A DNA stretch of 23,563 nt from JANNRA01 sp031401035 (GCA_031401035.1 JANNRA010000193.1:1-23563); one strand, 5' to 3'; positions 15,204 through 23,563 are shown, counted from the first letter of the stretch. Made by a program: numbers and translations. The notes: generated by a model not told the origin, from the letters alone.

Positions 15204-16738
15204 GCCGGCGTGGGCCGGCGCGATTGGTGGTGCTGCTGGTCGCCCTCTGCGGCGTCGGCGCGGCGGCGGCCGACGACAAGGCGATCGACGATCTCGACGC
15301 CGGCCCGTTCCGCTTCGGTGCCATGGCGCTCGGGCAGGTGAAGGACGTCGACTACGCCCGTGCGGAGGGACTCGGGCTGGTGCCCGCCTCGCCGCTCGAC
15401 ACCTATCTGAACGGCGTCCTCGCCAAGCTCCTGGCGCAGTCGCCGGTGACCAACGTGCCGGCCCGCGTCTACGTGCGCGCCAGCGGCGACTGGGCGGCCA
15501 AGAGCACCGCCGATGCCAATATCTACGTCGCCCTCGGCGCCCTGTTGCGCCTCGACAACGAGGACGAGGTGGCGGCGCTGCTGGCACACGAGGCGTCGCA
15601 CGTCATCCTCGGCCACGCCGACGCCGACGTCGTGCAGGGCTTGCAGCAGCGCGCCATCCAGCTCAGCGCCCTGGCCGCCGAGGCGCAGCAGATGCTGGCC
15701 GGCGGCAAGACGGCCGGCGGCGGCGGCGGATCGGTGGCCGGCGGCGCGCGCGTCGAGGACCAGACGCGCGCCCTGCTGCTCAACACGCTGCTCTTGTCGC
15801 CGGCGTGGACGCGCGAGCAGGAGCGCGACGCCGACCGCCTCGGCACCGACCTGCTGGGGCGCGCCGGCTACGCGCCGCAGGCGATGGCGTCGCTGCTGCG
15901 CAAGCAGAAGAGCGTTGAGCGCGAACGCGCCGCGAGTCCGGCGACGGCCGCGCTCGACAAGCAGTTCTTCGGCGTCGACGCTGGCGCGCAGGTGCAGGCG
16001 CAGGCGCAGAAGGCGGCGCAGCACATCGGCATCGACCCGCAGGGTCTCGGCGCGCTCGCCGGCGCCGCTTTCGGCAAGGCGGCCGAGTGGGGCGCCAAGC
16101 AGGTCGACGAGGCGAAGCGGTCGCACCCGAAGACCGAGGAGCGCATTGCCGAGATCGAGGCGTACACCGCCGACGAGTACGGCGGCACCGCCGCCCCCGC
16201 CCTGCAGGTCGCCACCTGGGAGGCCGCCAAGGAGCAGGACGGGACGGTCGACATCCTCGAAAACTACATTGCCGCCATCGAGGCCAAGGGCAAGCTCGCC
16301 GCCGGTGATGTGGCGACGGCGCGGCGTCTGGCGAAGACGGGCCTGAGCGGCCCGACGCGAGCGCACGCCTATCCGAACTACGTGGCCGCGGCCGTGCAAC
16401 TGACCTCCGGCGCGGCCGCGCTGGCGCTGGCCGACTACGAAACCGCCCTCGCCGGTCCGGAGCCGGCGGGGGCGATCTATGCCGAGGCCAGCGCCGTCTA
16501 CCTGCAGACCGGCAAGGGCGCCAAGGCGGTCGAGGTGATGGAGAGCGGCTACGACCGCTTGCAGCAACCACCGAGCCTGACCGTGCCGCTCATCCGCACG
16601 TATCAGCTGGCCGGCCGCCAGGGCGATGCCGATCGCGTCGCCGCGATGTGCGCCGTGCGCTGGCCCAATCTGCAGGCGCTGTGCGCCGACGCGGCGAAGG
16701 GCCAGGAGCCGAAGGGCAAAAAGCCGAACGGCAAGTAG
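15200..16738 (+). CDS. M48-family zinc metalloprotease with TPR-like C-terminus
   Basis: A 512-residue periplasmic protease resembling the BepA/Oma1-type M48 group. A signal peptide (LVVLLVALCGVGAAAA) is followed by the catalytic domain to about 260. It has the zinc motif HEASH (H130, E131, H134) and the third ligand E208 in EQERDADRLGTDLL. Between them lies a Gly-rich insert (about 168-183). The C-terminal half (about 290-480) is helical with TPR-like spacing (AIYAEASAVYLQTGKGAKAVEVMESG, shown here as two adjacent pieces AIYAEASAVYLQTG and KGAKAVEVMESG). Family members degrade or fold envelope proteins, and that is the likely role. Start GTG 15200 overlaps the SH3-like stop. The Lys-rich tail ends in a 15-base tandem repeat that duplicates the stop. 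Confidence 0.9.
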   Translation: MSRRGPARLVVLLVALCGVGAAAADDKAIDDLDAGPFRFGAMALGQVKDVDYARAEGLGLVPASPLDTYLNGVLAKLLAQSPVTNVPARVYVRASGDWAAKSTADANIYVALGALLRLDNEDEVAALLAHEASHVILGHADADVVQGLQQRAIQLSALAAEAQQMLAGGKTAGGGGGSVAGGARVEDQTRALLLNTLLLSPAWTREQERDADRLGTDLLGRAGYAPQAMASLLRKQKSVERERAASPATAALDKQFFGVDAGAQVQAQAQKAAQHIGIDPQGLGALAGAAFGKAAEWGAKQVDEAKRSHPKTEERIAEIEAYTADEYGGTAAPALQVATWEAAKEQDGTVDILENYIAAIEAKGKLAAGDVATARRLAKTGLSGPTRAHAYPNYVAAAVQLTSGAAALALADYETALAGPEPAGAIYAEASAVYLQTGKGAKAVEVMESGYDRLQQPPSLTVPLIRTYQLAGRQGDADRVAAMCAVRWPNLQALCADAAKGQEPKGKKPNGK

Positions 16739-16762
16739 CCGAACGGCAAGTAGCCGCTTGCC
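16723..16762 (+). repeat. 15-bp tandem repeat across the M48 stop codon, with a small hairpin
   Basis: GCCGAACGGCAAGTA occurs at 16723-16737 and again at 16738-16752, so the TAG stop at 16736-16738 is repeated in frame at 16751-16753. GGCAAG (16745-16750) and CTTGCC (16757-16762) form a six-base-pair hairpin. The duplication looks like replication slippage and does not change the protein. Confidence 0.7.
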
Positions 16763-16798
16763 ATCCCGCCGACCGCAGGGGCATGAGTCCAGGTTGCG

Positions 16799-17248
16799 AT
16801 GACGCGCGTCTTGCACCGACTGGTCGACTGGCTGCGCCGCTACCTGCCGGCGGAGCTGGCGGGGATCCCATCGGCGCTGCTCTGCGCCTGGGCGGCGGAC
16901 CGGCTCACCGGCAGCACCGCGGCGGCCGCCGTGGCGGCGACGTGGGGTGAGAACCTCGGCTTCTACGGGTTGCTTCTCGCTCGGGAACTGCGCCGTCGCG
17001 GCGGCCGCCGCGCCCTGGCGGCCGCGCTGCGCGATCTGACGCTGGAGTTCGGGCCTGCCGAAGCGCTCGACAGCCTGCTGCTGCGGCCGGCGCTGATCTA
17101 CATCGCCATGCTCTACGCGCCGCATCCAGCTCTCGGCGTGCTGTTGGGCAAGCTCGCCGCCGATCTCGCCTTCTACCTGCCGACGATTGCCAGCTACGAG
17201 CTGCTGCGGCGGCGGGCCCGTGCGAAGCCGCGGCGCGCCGGCGGCTGA
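16799..17248 (+). CDS. small membrane protein of unknown function
   Basis: A 149-residue protein with about three or four hydrophobic helices: LPAELAGIPSALLCAWAADRL (read as LPAELAGIPSALL and CAWAADRL), AAVAATWGENLGFYGLLLA, RPALIYIAMLYAPH and LLGKLAADLAFYLPTIASY. The WGENLGFYG segment and the charged RELRRRGGRRA linker look conserved, and I recall similar short proteins in other bacteria, but no function is known. ATG 16799 has AGG about six bases upstream. It lies 60 bases after the M48 gene and is the last gene of the run, facing the HD gene across a gap that carries a palindromic repeat. The tail is strongly basic, fitting a cytoplasmic end. Confidence 0.7.
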   Translation: MTRVLHRLVDWLRRYLPAELAGIPSALLCAWAADRLTGSTAAAAVAATWGENLGFYGLLLARELRRRGGRRALAAALRDLTLEFGPAEALDSLLLRPALIYIAMLYAPHPALGVLLGKLAADLAFYLPTIASYELLRRRARAKPRRAGG

Positions 17249-17302
17249 CGCGCGCATCTTCGTTGCCGATAGCGGCGGCTTCGCTCGCGGTGTTCCTGCG
17301 AC

Positions 17303-17338
17303 TCCCTCACCCTGACCCTCTCCCGCCGGGAGAGGGGA
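17303..17338. repeat. REP-like palindromic intergenic element
   Basis: CCCTCACCCTGA is followed by CCCTCTCCC (17316-17324), loop GCC, and GGGAGAGGG (17328-17336), a perfect nine-base-pair stem. I recall very similar CCCTCACCCT..CCCTCTCCC elements scattered between genes of many GC-rich bacteria. It lies between two convergent genes and could also stop transcription in both directions. The rest of the 159-base gap shows nothing else. Confidence 0.65.
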
Positions 17339-17407
17339 GCGTGGCAAACGCCGCGCTTCTTGTGCGGTCCCCCTGCGCTCATCTCCGCGGTCTGCCGACC
17401 CTTCCCG

Positions 17408-18037
17408 TCAGGTCAGCAGGCGCCGCAGGTCCGCCAGTAGGGCGGCCAGTTCCGCTTCCAACGCCGGCGGCACGCGGCCGGCGATGGCGGTGCGGAAAGC
17501 GGTGTAGAACCAGATCTGCTCATCCGACCCGGCGCGGAAGCGGTCCATGTACGACGGACCGATGCGGCGCACATCGTCGACGATCGCCTTGAGGTTGTGG
17601 CGCTTGTCGCAGGCGGAGACCAGGACGTGGCCGTGCGTGTCGTGCGCCAGCCGCGTCAGGTAGTGCTCCTTGCGCGCGCGCCAGGAGCTCTTGCGTGCCG
17701 ATGTGTCGCCCGCGAGTGTATCGGTACAGCCGTCGACGAGCGCGGCGACCGTGCCGCCGAAGCGGCGGCGCACGGTGGCGTGTGAGACGTCGCAGTCCTC
17801 GACGACGTCGTGCAGCAGCGCCGCGATGGCCTCGTCGATGCTGCCGCCGTGCTCGAGGACGAATCCGGCGACGTGCAGCAGGTGGCTGACGTAGGGCACC
17901 GTGGTGCCCGTGCGCGCCTGCCGGCCGTGCTTGGCGGCGGCGAACTCCAGCGCGGCGCCGAGGCGCGTCGCGTCGGCGGCGGCGATGATCGGCACCGGAT
18001 CGCGGCGCGGGGGTTTCGCTGGGCGTGCGATCGTCAT
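17408..18037 (-). CDS. stand-alone HD-domain protein, (p)ppGpp hydrolase-like
   Basis: A 209-residue protein equal to the hydrolase domain of RelA/SpoT enzymes, which removes pyrophosphate from (p)ppGpp with Mn2+. The HD metal residues are all visible: H52 in YVSHLLHV, H76-D77 and the following E80-D81 in LLHDVVED, and D144 in ACDKRHNL. These match the spacing of RSH hydrolase domains. No synthetase, TGS or ACT domain is attached, so it looks like a small alarmone hydrolase. The substrate could also be another nucleotide. I chose ATG 18037, which starts just before the conserved part. The frame stays open to a GTG at 18139, adding 34 acidic residues. Neither start has a good ribosome binding site. 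The gap to tesB (18038-18288) contains an ATGACGTCAT palindrome at 18063-18072 and nothing else clear. Confidence 0.82.
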   Translation of the reverse strand: MTIARPAKPPRRDPVPIIAAADATRLGAALEFAAAKHGRQARTGTTVPYVSHLLHVAGFVLEHGGSIDEAIAALLHDVVEDCDVSHATVRRRFGGTVAALVDGCTDTLAGDTSARKSSWRARKEHYLTRLAHDTHGHVLVSACDKRHNLKAIVDDVRRIGPSYMDRFRAGSDEQIWFYTAFRTAIAGRVPPALEAELAALLADLRRLLT

Positions 18038-18288
18038 GGGGATTCCGTATGCGTCACGATCGATGACGTCATGATCCGCACGCCACCGTGCCTCGTTCGC
18101 ATCATCTGTCTCGTAGTCGTACGCGAAGTCCACCCGCACACGCCAGCGTTCCTGGTGCGGCGCGATGCCGCAGTCAGTCCGGCCCCCGGTGTCGCCCTGG
18201 TGCGCCGCCGGCGGCAGCCGTCGCCGGGCTGTAGCTCCGTCGCCGACGCTCCACTCCGCGCCCCGCCGCGTGCTAGGGCATCACCCCT

Positions 18289-19083
18289 ATGGACTTTCGC
18301 CGCATGATGACGCTCGAGCCGCACGGCCCGGATACCTTTGTCGCCAGCGGTCCGCAGTATCCGTGGGGCGGCCTCTACGGCGGCCAGATCGTCGCCCAGG
18401 CGCTGCGCGCGGCGTCGCTGACCGTCGCGCCCGACTTCCACCTCCACTCGCTGCACGCCTACTTCATCCGCCTCGGCGACGCGGCCGAGCCGATCCGCCT
18501 CGAGGTCGACCGCATCCGCAACGGCCGCACGTTTCTCACCCGCCGCGTCGTGGCGCGCCAGGCGGTCGGCGCCATTCTCAACATGTCCTCGTCGTTCCAG
18601 GCTCCGGAGGACGCCGCCGAGGTGCAGACCGAGCACCTACCGGCGGTCGCCGGGCCCGACGGGCTGCCCGGCGACGCCTGGAGCCCGCTGATCGAGCGCC
18701 GCTTTCTCCCCGCTGACATCGCGCCGGGGCGCGTCGGCGCCTGGATGCGTCTCACCGAGGATCTCGGCGACGACCCGCTGCTCAACGCCTGCGGCCTCGC
18801 CTATCTCTCCGACGACCTGCCCACCGACGCCGCCATCTCCCTGCACCCGGACCGTCCGCCGCCCAACAGCGGCGAGCGGCGCTTCTGGAACGCCAGCCTC
18901 GACCACGCCATCTGGTTCCATCGTCCTCTCCGCGCGCATGAGTGGCACCTGCACGACTTCAGCGGCCGCGGCCTGTTCGGCGGCCGCGGGCTGGCCTTCG
19001 GCTCGATCCTCGATCGCCGCGGCCGCCAGGTGGCGACCGTGGCGCAAGAAGTCCTCAACCGGCCGGTGCGTTCGTCGCGCTGA
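18289..19083 (+). CDS. tesB: acyl-CoA thioesterase II (TesB family)
   Basis: A 264-residue double-hotdog thioesterase that hydrolyses acyl-CoA to free fatty acid and CoA in the cytosol. The first hotdog has YGGQIVAQALRAAS, then LHSLHAYFIRLGD and the strand VDRIRNGRTFLTRRV. The second has WNASLDHAIWFHRPLRAHEW with the Asp corresponding to the catalytic Asp of E. coli TesB. The C-terminus carries VATVAQEVLNR with the catalytic-site Gln. The length is normal. ATG 18289 lacks a strong ribosome binding site, but the conserved N-terminus begins right after it. It stands alone, divergent from the HD gene and 120 bases before the kinase gene. Chain-length preference is unknown. Confidence 0.92.
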   Translation: MDFRRMMTLEPHGPDTFVASGPQYPWGGLYGGQIVAQALRAASLTVAPDFHLHSLHAYFIRLGDAAEPIRLEVDRIRNGRTFLTRRVVARQAVGAILNMSSSFQAPEDAAEVQTEHLPAVAGPDGLPGDAWSPLIERRFLPADIAPGRVGAWMRLTEDLGDDPLLNACGLAYLSDDLPTDAAISLHPDRPPPNSGERRFWNASLDHAIWFHRPLRAHEWHLHDFSGRGLFGGRGLAFGSILDRRGRQVATVAQEVLNRPVRSSR

Positions 19084-19203
19084 GCCCCGGTCAACCGTCA
19101 TCGCTTCGCCACCCGGGCGAGGACTCGCCGCCGCGGCCCGGCGGCGCGGCGGGCGGGCGGCGGACTTCCACTTGGCAAGCTTCCTGCTGTGCGCAGTGGC
19201 GGG

Positions 19204-21015
19204 ATGGACCAAACACAGGGACAGCGGGCACTCCTGATCCTCCGCTATACGCTGATCGTCGCCACGGCCTATCTCCTGCTGGTCGAGGAGCGCTTTGCCC
19301 TGCCGCCGATCTGGACCATCCTGGTGGTGGTGGCGGCGCTGGGGTCGAACGTCGTCATCGCCCAGCTCCCCGCCCGCGTCACCGGCGCGACCTCCTTCGG
19401 CGCCGCCCTGGTCCTCGTCGATACGATGTGGATCACCGCCCTGTTACTGCACAGCGGCCGCTTCAACGCCGAGTTCTTCTTCCTCTATTTCTTCGTCCTG
19501 CTGCTCGCGGCGATCGGCGAGAACCTGCGCCTCATCGTCGTCGGCGCCGTCGCCGTCTGCGGCGCCTACATCTATGTTTTGACGGCGACCGGCGGGAGCT
19601 GGGAGATGTGGTCGTCGCCGTCGTTGATCCGCATCCCGTTTTTGTTCAGCGCGGCCGCCTTCTACGGCTACCAGGTCGAGCGCACGCGCAGCGAGCGCGG
19701 GCGCGCCGAGTCGGTGGACGAGGAGCGCCGGCGCGTCGAGGAGGCGCTGCACGAGCGGACCGACGAGCTGCGCGGCGAGGTGGCGGTGGCGGCGGCGTTG
19801 GCGCGCATCGGCGGCGAGCTGATCTCGTCGCTCGACGGGCCGGTGCTGCTCGAGCGCCTGTGTCAGATCACCACCGAGGAGCTCGGGTGCGTCTCGAGTC
19901 ACACGCTGCTGCGACGCGGCGAGGACGACGTCTACGTCACCGTCGCCAGCCACGGGCTGTCCGCCGAGCAGCGCGATGAGGCGCAGGTCGTCGAGGTGCC
20001 GCGGCAGCGGCTGGAGCGCCTCTTCGCGACCCTCGGCAGCGGCGACCTGATCGAGGGCGATGCGGCGCCGGCGGAGATCGCGCGCATCGCGTCGGCCGAC
20101 GGTCCCCGGTATCATGTCCTGATCGCTCTGCGCCGCGGCAGCCAGGTGATCGGCGCCCAGGTGGCGACCTGGCGCGGCGACGCCAGCGTTCTCGATCCGG
20201 TGCGCCGTCGTATCGCCGCCGGTCTGGCGCAGCTGGCCTCGATGGCGCTCGCCAACGCCAAGTTGGTCGACGAGCTGGAGTCGGCGAACGGGCTCAAGTC
20301 GGACTTCGTGGCCTCGATGTCGCACGAGCTGCGCACGCCGCTGAACCTCATCATCGGCTACAGCGACCTGCTGCTCGACGGCACCTTTGGGGCGCTGCAT
20401 GGCGAGCAGGCCGATACCCTCTACCGCATCGCGCGCAGCTCGCGCGAGCTACTCGACCTCATCGAGGCGACCCTCGACCTGTCGCGCCTCGAGGCGCGAC
20501 AGGTGCCGCTCGACCTGCGCCTGGTCGATCTCGCGTCCCTGCTCGACGAGCTCGCCGGCGAGGCGCGCGCCCTGCCGGTGCGGCCGGGGGTGCAGCTGCT
20601 GTGGGAGGTGGGCGCCGACACGCCGCGCATCGTCACCGACCCCGTCAAGCTCAAGATGGTGCTGAAGAACCTGATCGGCAACGCGGTGAAATTCACCGAA
20701 CGCGGCAGCATCATCGTGCGCAGCGCCGCCGACGGCGCCGGCGTCGCGCTGTCGGTCGAGGACACCGGCGTCGGCATCGCCGCCGAGGCGCAGGCGATCG
20801 TCTTCGAGCCCTTTCGGCAGGCCGATCGCAGCGTCCACGCCCGCTTCGGCGGCGCCGGCCTCGGCCTGTACATCGTGCGCCGCTTGCTGGCGCTGCTCGA
20901 CGGCTCGATCACCGTGCGCAGCCAGCCGGGTCTCGGGTCGACGTTCCAGGTGCATCTGCCCGGCGACGCCCACGCCGCCGCGGCGCCGCCGCCGCGCCGC
21001 CTTGCCGCCGCCTGA
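19204..21015 (+). CDS. membrane-bound sensor histidine kinase with GAF-like domain
   Basis: A 603-residue kinase. About five to six helices fill residues 10-155 (LLILRYTLIVATAYLLL first). A coiled coil rich in Arg/Glu follows (about 160-205), then a GAF-like domain (about 205-355). The HisKA domain has FVASMSHELRTPLN with phospho-acceptor H374, and the HATPase_c domain has NLIGNAVKFTE (N box), VEDTGVGIAAE (G1), FEPFRQADRS (F box) and GGAGLGLYIVRRL (G2). It autophosphorylates in response to a membrane or cytosolic cue and should pass phosphate to a response regulator. No regulator is encoded in the window, so it is an orphan here. The start is ATG 19204; an in-frame GTG at 19189 is possible. 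The C-terminus ends in an Ala/Pro-rich tail. Confidence 0.93.
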   Translation: MDQTQGQRALLILRYTLIVATAYLLLVEERFALPPIWTILVVVAALGSNVVIAQLPARVTGATSFGAALVLVDTMWITALLLHSGRFNAEFFFLYFFVLLLAAIGENLRLIVVGAVAVCGAYIYVLTATGGSWEMWSSPSLIRIPFLFSAAAFYGYQVERTRSERGRAESVDEERRRVEEALHERTDELRGEVAVAAALARIGGELISSLDGPVLLERLCQITTEELGCVSSHTLLRRGEDDVYVTVASHGLSAEQRDEAQVVEVPRQRLERLFATLGSGDLIEGDAAPAEIARIASADGPRYHVLIALRRGSQVIGAQVATWRGDASVLDPVRRRIAAGLAQLASMALANAKLVDELESANGLKSDFVASMSHELRTPLNLIIGYSDLLLDGTFGALHGEQADTLYRIARSSRELLDLIEATLDLSRLEARQVPLDLRLVDLASLLDELAGEARALPVRPGVQLLWEVGADTPRIVTDPVKLKMVLKNLIGNAVKFTERGSIIVRSAADGAGVALSVEDTGVGIAAEAQAIVFEPFRQADRSVHARFGGAGLGLYIVRRLLALLDGSITVRSQPGLGSTFQVHLPGDAHAAAAPPPRRLAAA

Positions 21016-21074
21016 CCGGCCCCAGGCGCGGCGCGGCATGGTCACGCCGCTGAGGGCATGCTACCGCCTTGCGG

Positions 21075-22085
<1,011 letters not shown>

Positions 22086-22088
<3 letters not shown>

Positions 22089-22116
22089 CGGGGGACGCGG
22101 CTGCGGTCGCCCGTCA
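22086..22116. terminator. imperfect hairpin embedding both convergent stop codons
   Basis: TGACGGG (22086-22092) pairs with CCCGTCA (22110-22116). A G:G mismatch and a further GAC/GTC pairing extend the stem. The outermost bases of each arm are the stop codons of the two convergent genes. It is a likely bidirectional terminator although there is no T-tract. Confidence 0.45.
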
Positions 22117-23274
22117 GCGTCGCACGCAGCGCGTGCCGCCGCGCTCCATCTCGATGACGCACAGGTTGCACGGCACGCAGCGGCCGGCCGTCAGTTCGCC
22201 GCTCCGCAGCCGCTGGACGAGGTCCGGATCGCGGATCAGGGCGCGCCCCATGGCCAGGAAGTCGAAGCCCTCCGCCAGCGCCTGTTGCATCGTGTCGAGG
22301 CGGGTGATGCCGCCGAGCAGCATCAGCGGCAGCCGCACGGCGGCGCGGAAGCGCCGCGCCATGGGCAGGAAGAAGGCCTCGCTGAACGGATAGGCGCGGA
22401 TGAGGCGGCGGCCGAACAGGCGCAGCGCGAGGCCGCGCAGCCAATGGTCCTGGTTGCGCGCCATCTCGCGCACCGGCACATCGCCGCGCATCAGGAAGAA
22501 GGGCGTGCGCGTGGTGTGGCCGCCGGTGAGCTGCAGCGCATCGACGCTGCCGTCGCGTTCGAGCCACGCGGCGACTTGCAACGAGTCCTCGATGCGCAGG
22601 CCACCGCTGAAGCCGTCGTCCATGTTCAACTTCGCGTACACCGCGGCGCGTCCCCCGGTGGCCTCGCGGACCGCCTGCAGCACCTGGCGCGGGAAGCGGG
22701 CGCGGCCCGCGATGTCGCCGCCCCAGGCGTCGGTGCGGGTGTTGTTGTAGGGGCTGAGGAACTGGTTGAGCAGGTAGCCGTGCCCGGCGTGGACCTCGAC
22801 GGCGTCGAAGCCGGCCTCGACGGCGAGGCGCGCCGCGGCGGCGAAATCGTCGGTGAGCCGGCCGAGGTCGTGCGCCGTGGCGGCGCGCGAGAAGGCCATG
22901 CCGTGCGGACTGAACTGGCGCGACGGCCCGAGCGGCGCGCTGCCGGTGGCGCGCGGGCTGGCGAACCAGCCGGCATGCCCGAGTTGGATCGCCGCGCGCG
23001 CCCCGTCGGCATGCATCGCGTCGACGAAGCGGCGCAGGCCGGGCAGCGCCTGCGGGCGCATCCAGATCTGATCGGCAAAGGTGCGCCCGTCGGCGCTCAC
23101 CGAGCAGTAGGCGAGCGTGGTCATGCCGACGCCGCCGGCGGCGAACTCGCGGTGCCAGGCGATGAGCTGATCGGTGACCAGCCCGCCCTTGGCCATGCCT
23201 TCGTTGGTGCCGCACTTGACGATGCGATTGCGCAACGTGATCGGTCCCAGTGGGGCCGGGGAGAAGACGTCCAT
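22114..23274 (-). CDS. Old Yellow Enzyme-type FMN oxidoreductase with Fe-S cysteine motif
   Basis: A 386-residue NADH:flavin oxidoreductase (OYE family, TIM barrel with FMN). Motifs in order: PLGPITLRNRIVKCGTNEGMA at the N-terminus (read as PLGPITLRNRIV and KCGTNEGMA), AIQLGHAGW, FDAVEVHAGHGYLLNQF, LSPYNNTRTDAWGG, and LLGGITRLDTM with FLAMGRALIRDPD at the phosphate site. The end holds CVPCNLC and a further Cys eleven residues on (C-x2-C-x2-C-x10-C), which matches the 4Fe-4S ligands of dienoyl-CoA reductase and trimethylamine dehydrogenase. However, the protein stops two residues later and lacks their C-terminal FAD/NAD domain. ATG 23274 is preferred because AGGAG stands four bases upstream; ATG 23286 is the alternative. 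The substrate is unknown; enones or dienoyl-CoA are possible. Confidence 0.9.
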   Translation of the reverse strand: MDVFSPAPLGPITLRNRIVKCGTNEGMAKGGLVTDQLIAWHREFAAGGVGMTTLAYCSVSADGRTFADQIWMRPQALPGLRRFVDAMHADGARAAIQLGHAGWFASPRATGSAPLGPSRQFSPHGMAFSRAATAHDLGRLTDDFAAAARLAVEAGFDAVEVHAGHGYLLNQFLSPYNNTRTDAWGGDIAGRARFPRQVLQAVREATGGRAAVYAKLNMDDGFSGGLRIEDSLQVAAWLERDGSVDALQLTGGHTTRTPFFLMRGDVPVREMARNQDHWLRGLALRLFGRRLIRAYPFSEAFFLPMARRFRAAVRLPLMLLGGITRLDTMQQALAEGFDFLAMGRALIRDPDLVQRLRSGELTAGRCVPCNLCVIEMERGGTRCVRR

Positions 23275-23413
23275 CGCACTCCTCATGCCATGTGGACCGG
23301 GCGGGCCGCCAGACGCAGCGTGCGCGGACCCAGCCACCGCCTCGCCTGAGCGGCGGCAGTTTCCTGCCCGCGACCCTGCGTCGACCGGCGCCGCTGTGCT
23401 ACATCCGGCCGCC

Positions 23414-23563
23414 ATGACCCCGCTCGTCCCGCATCCATCCACCGCGGCCGCGCCGGTGCGCGCCATCGGCGCCACGGTGCGTCGCGAGGCAGCGGGCACG
23501 CTGCACCTCACCGTCCGGCTCGACGGCTACCTCGCCGGCATCCGCGTCCCACCCCCGGTCGCA
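23414..23563 (+). CDS. DOMON-like domain protein, 5' part (runs off window)
   Basis: Fifty codons from ATG 23414 are open to the window edge. The sequence LVPHPSTAAAPVRAIGATVR, then LHLTVRLDGYLAGIRVP, resembles the start of the bacterial DOMON-like proteins that I recall, which begin with a short His-Pro motif and go straight into beta strands. No signal peptide is seen. It is divergent from the Old Yellow Enzyme gene with a gap of about 140 bases. The function of this family is not established. The short length limits confidence. Confidence 0.6.
   Translation, partial: MTPLVPHPSTAAAPVRAIGATVRREAAGTLHLTVRLDGYLAGIRVPPPVA

Noticed and set aside
13326..15587. Long minus-strand open frame (about 753 codons) opposite the CHASE2 gene
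   Set aside because: It is Arg/Ala/His/Gln-rich without domains and spans three convincing plus-strand starts.
15077..17347. Very long minus-strand open frame (about 756 codons) opposite the M48 gene
   Set aside because: The plus strand has a clear metalloprotease with signal peptide and zinc motif. The minus frame is low-complexity Arg/Ala/Gly/His text typical of an antisense shadow in GC-rich DNA.
18063..18072. ATGACGTCAT palindrome as a specific operator
   Set aside because: A single ten-base palindrome without a second copy, and it may lie within the coding region if the longer start is used.

Overview
The window is a very GC-rich bacterial segment (about 70% G+C by eye) with tightly packed genes, many joined by 4-base GTGA or ATGA stop/start overlaps. 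The gene content (GT4/flippase polysaccharide genes, AGCS symporter, CHASE2, DUF4239, TesB, Old Yellow Enzyme, DOMON-like protein) suits a Gram-negative soil or environmental lineage of the Binatota/Myxococcota/former-Deltaproteobacteria kind. The secreted protein at 2840-3945 begins with a domain that I recall as common in such genomes. This placement is a guess; there is no 16S gene or other marker here.

Layout. (1) 1-2750: end of a polysaccharide operon, with a GT4 glycosyltransferase and a Wzx/MATE-type flippase. (2) 2840-3945: a secreted-protein gene broken by two stops and a frameshift. (3) 3974-7542: a divergent cluster. HAD hydrolase and D-2-hydroxyacid dehydrogenase lie on the minus strand, phosphosulfolactate synthase (ComA) and an ATP-grasp ligase on the plus strand. 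The dehydrogenase, comA and ATP-grasp genes each carry one single-base frameshift, and the ATP-grasp gene also has a 21-bp internal duplication and a lost 3' end. (4) 7575-8545: a likely toxin-antitoxin pair with a PIN-domain toxin, next to tRNA-Lys(UUU) at 8600-8673. (5) 8875-11217: sodium:alanine-type symporter and a PAPS-type sulfotransferase. (6) 11229-17248: an envelope region. A lipoprotein (frameshifted) and a DUF4239 membrane protein on the minus strand diverge from CHASE2 protein, SH3-like periplasmic protein, M48 metalloprotease and a small membrane protein on the plus strand. (7) 17408-23563: stand-alone (p)ppGpp-hydrolase-like HD protein, TesB thioesterase, membrane sensor histidine kinase, MDR-family NADP-dependent reductase, Fe-S-type Old Yellow Enzyme, and the start of a DOMON-like protein.

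Most interesting idea: ComA makes phosphosulfolactate from PEP and sulfite. Beside it are a HAD hydrolase and a 2-hydroxyacid dehydrogenase in the order of the next two reactions of the coenzyme M / sulfolactate route, plus an ATP-grasp ligase. This could be a non-orthologous sulfolactate/sulfopyruvate pathway ending in an amide-type conjugate. The roles are inferred and several of the genes are disrupted in this sequence.

Five single-base frameshifts in 23 kb, four of them apparent one-base losses in GC-rich sequence, suggest that some breaks are sequencing or assembly errors. Each of the four convergent gene junctions carries a hairpin; in two of them the arms include both stop codons.
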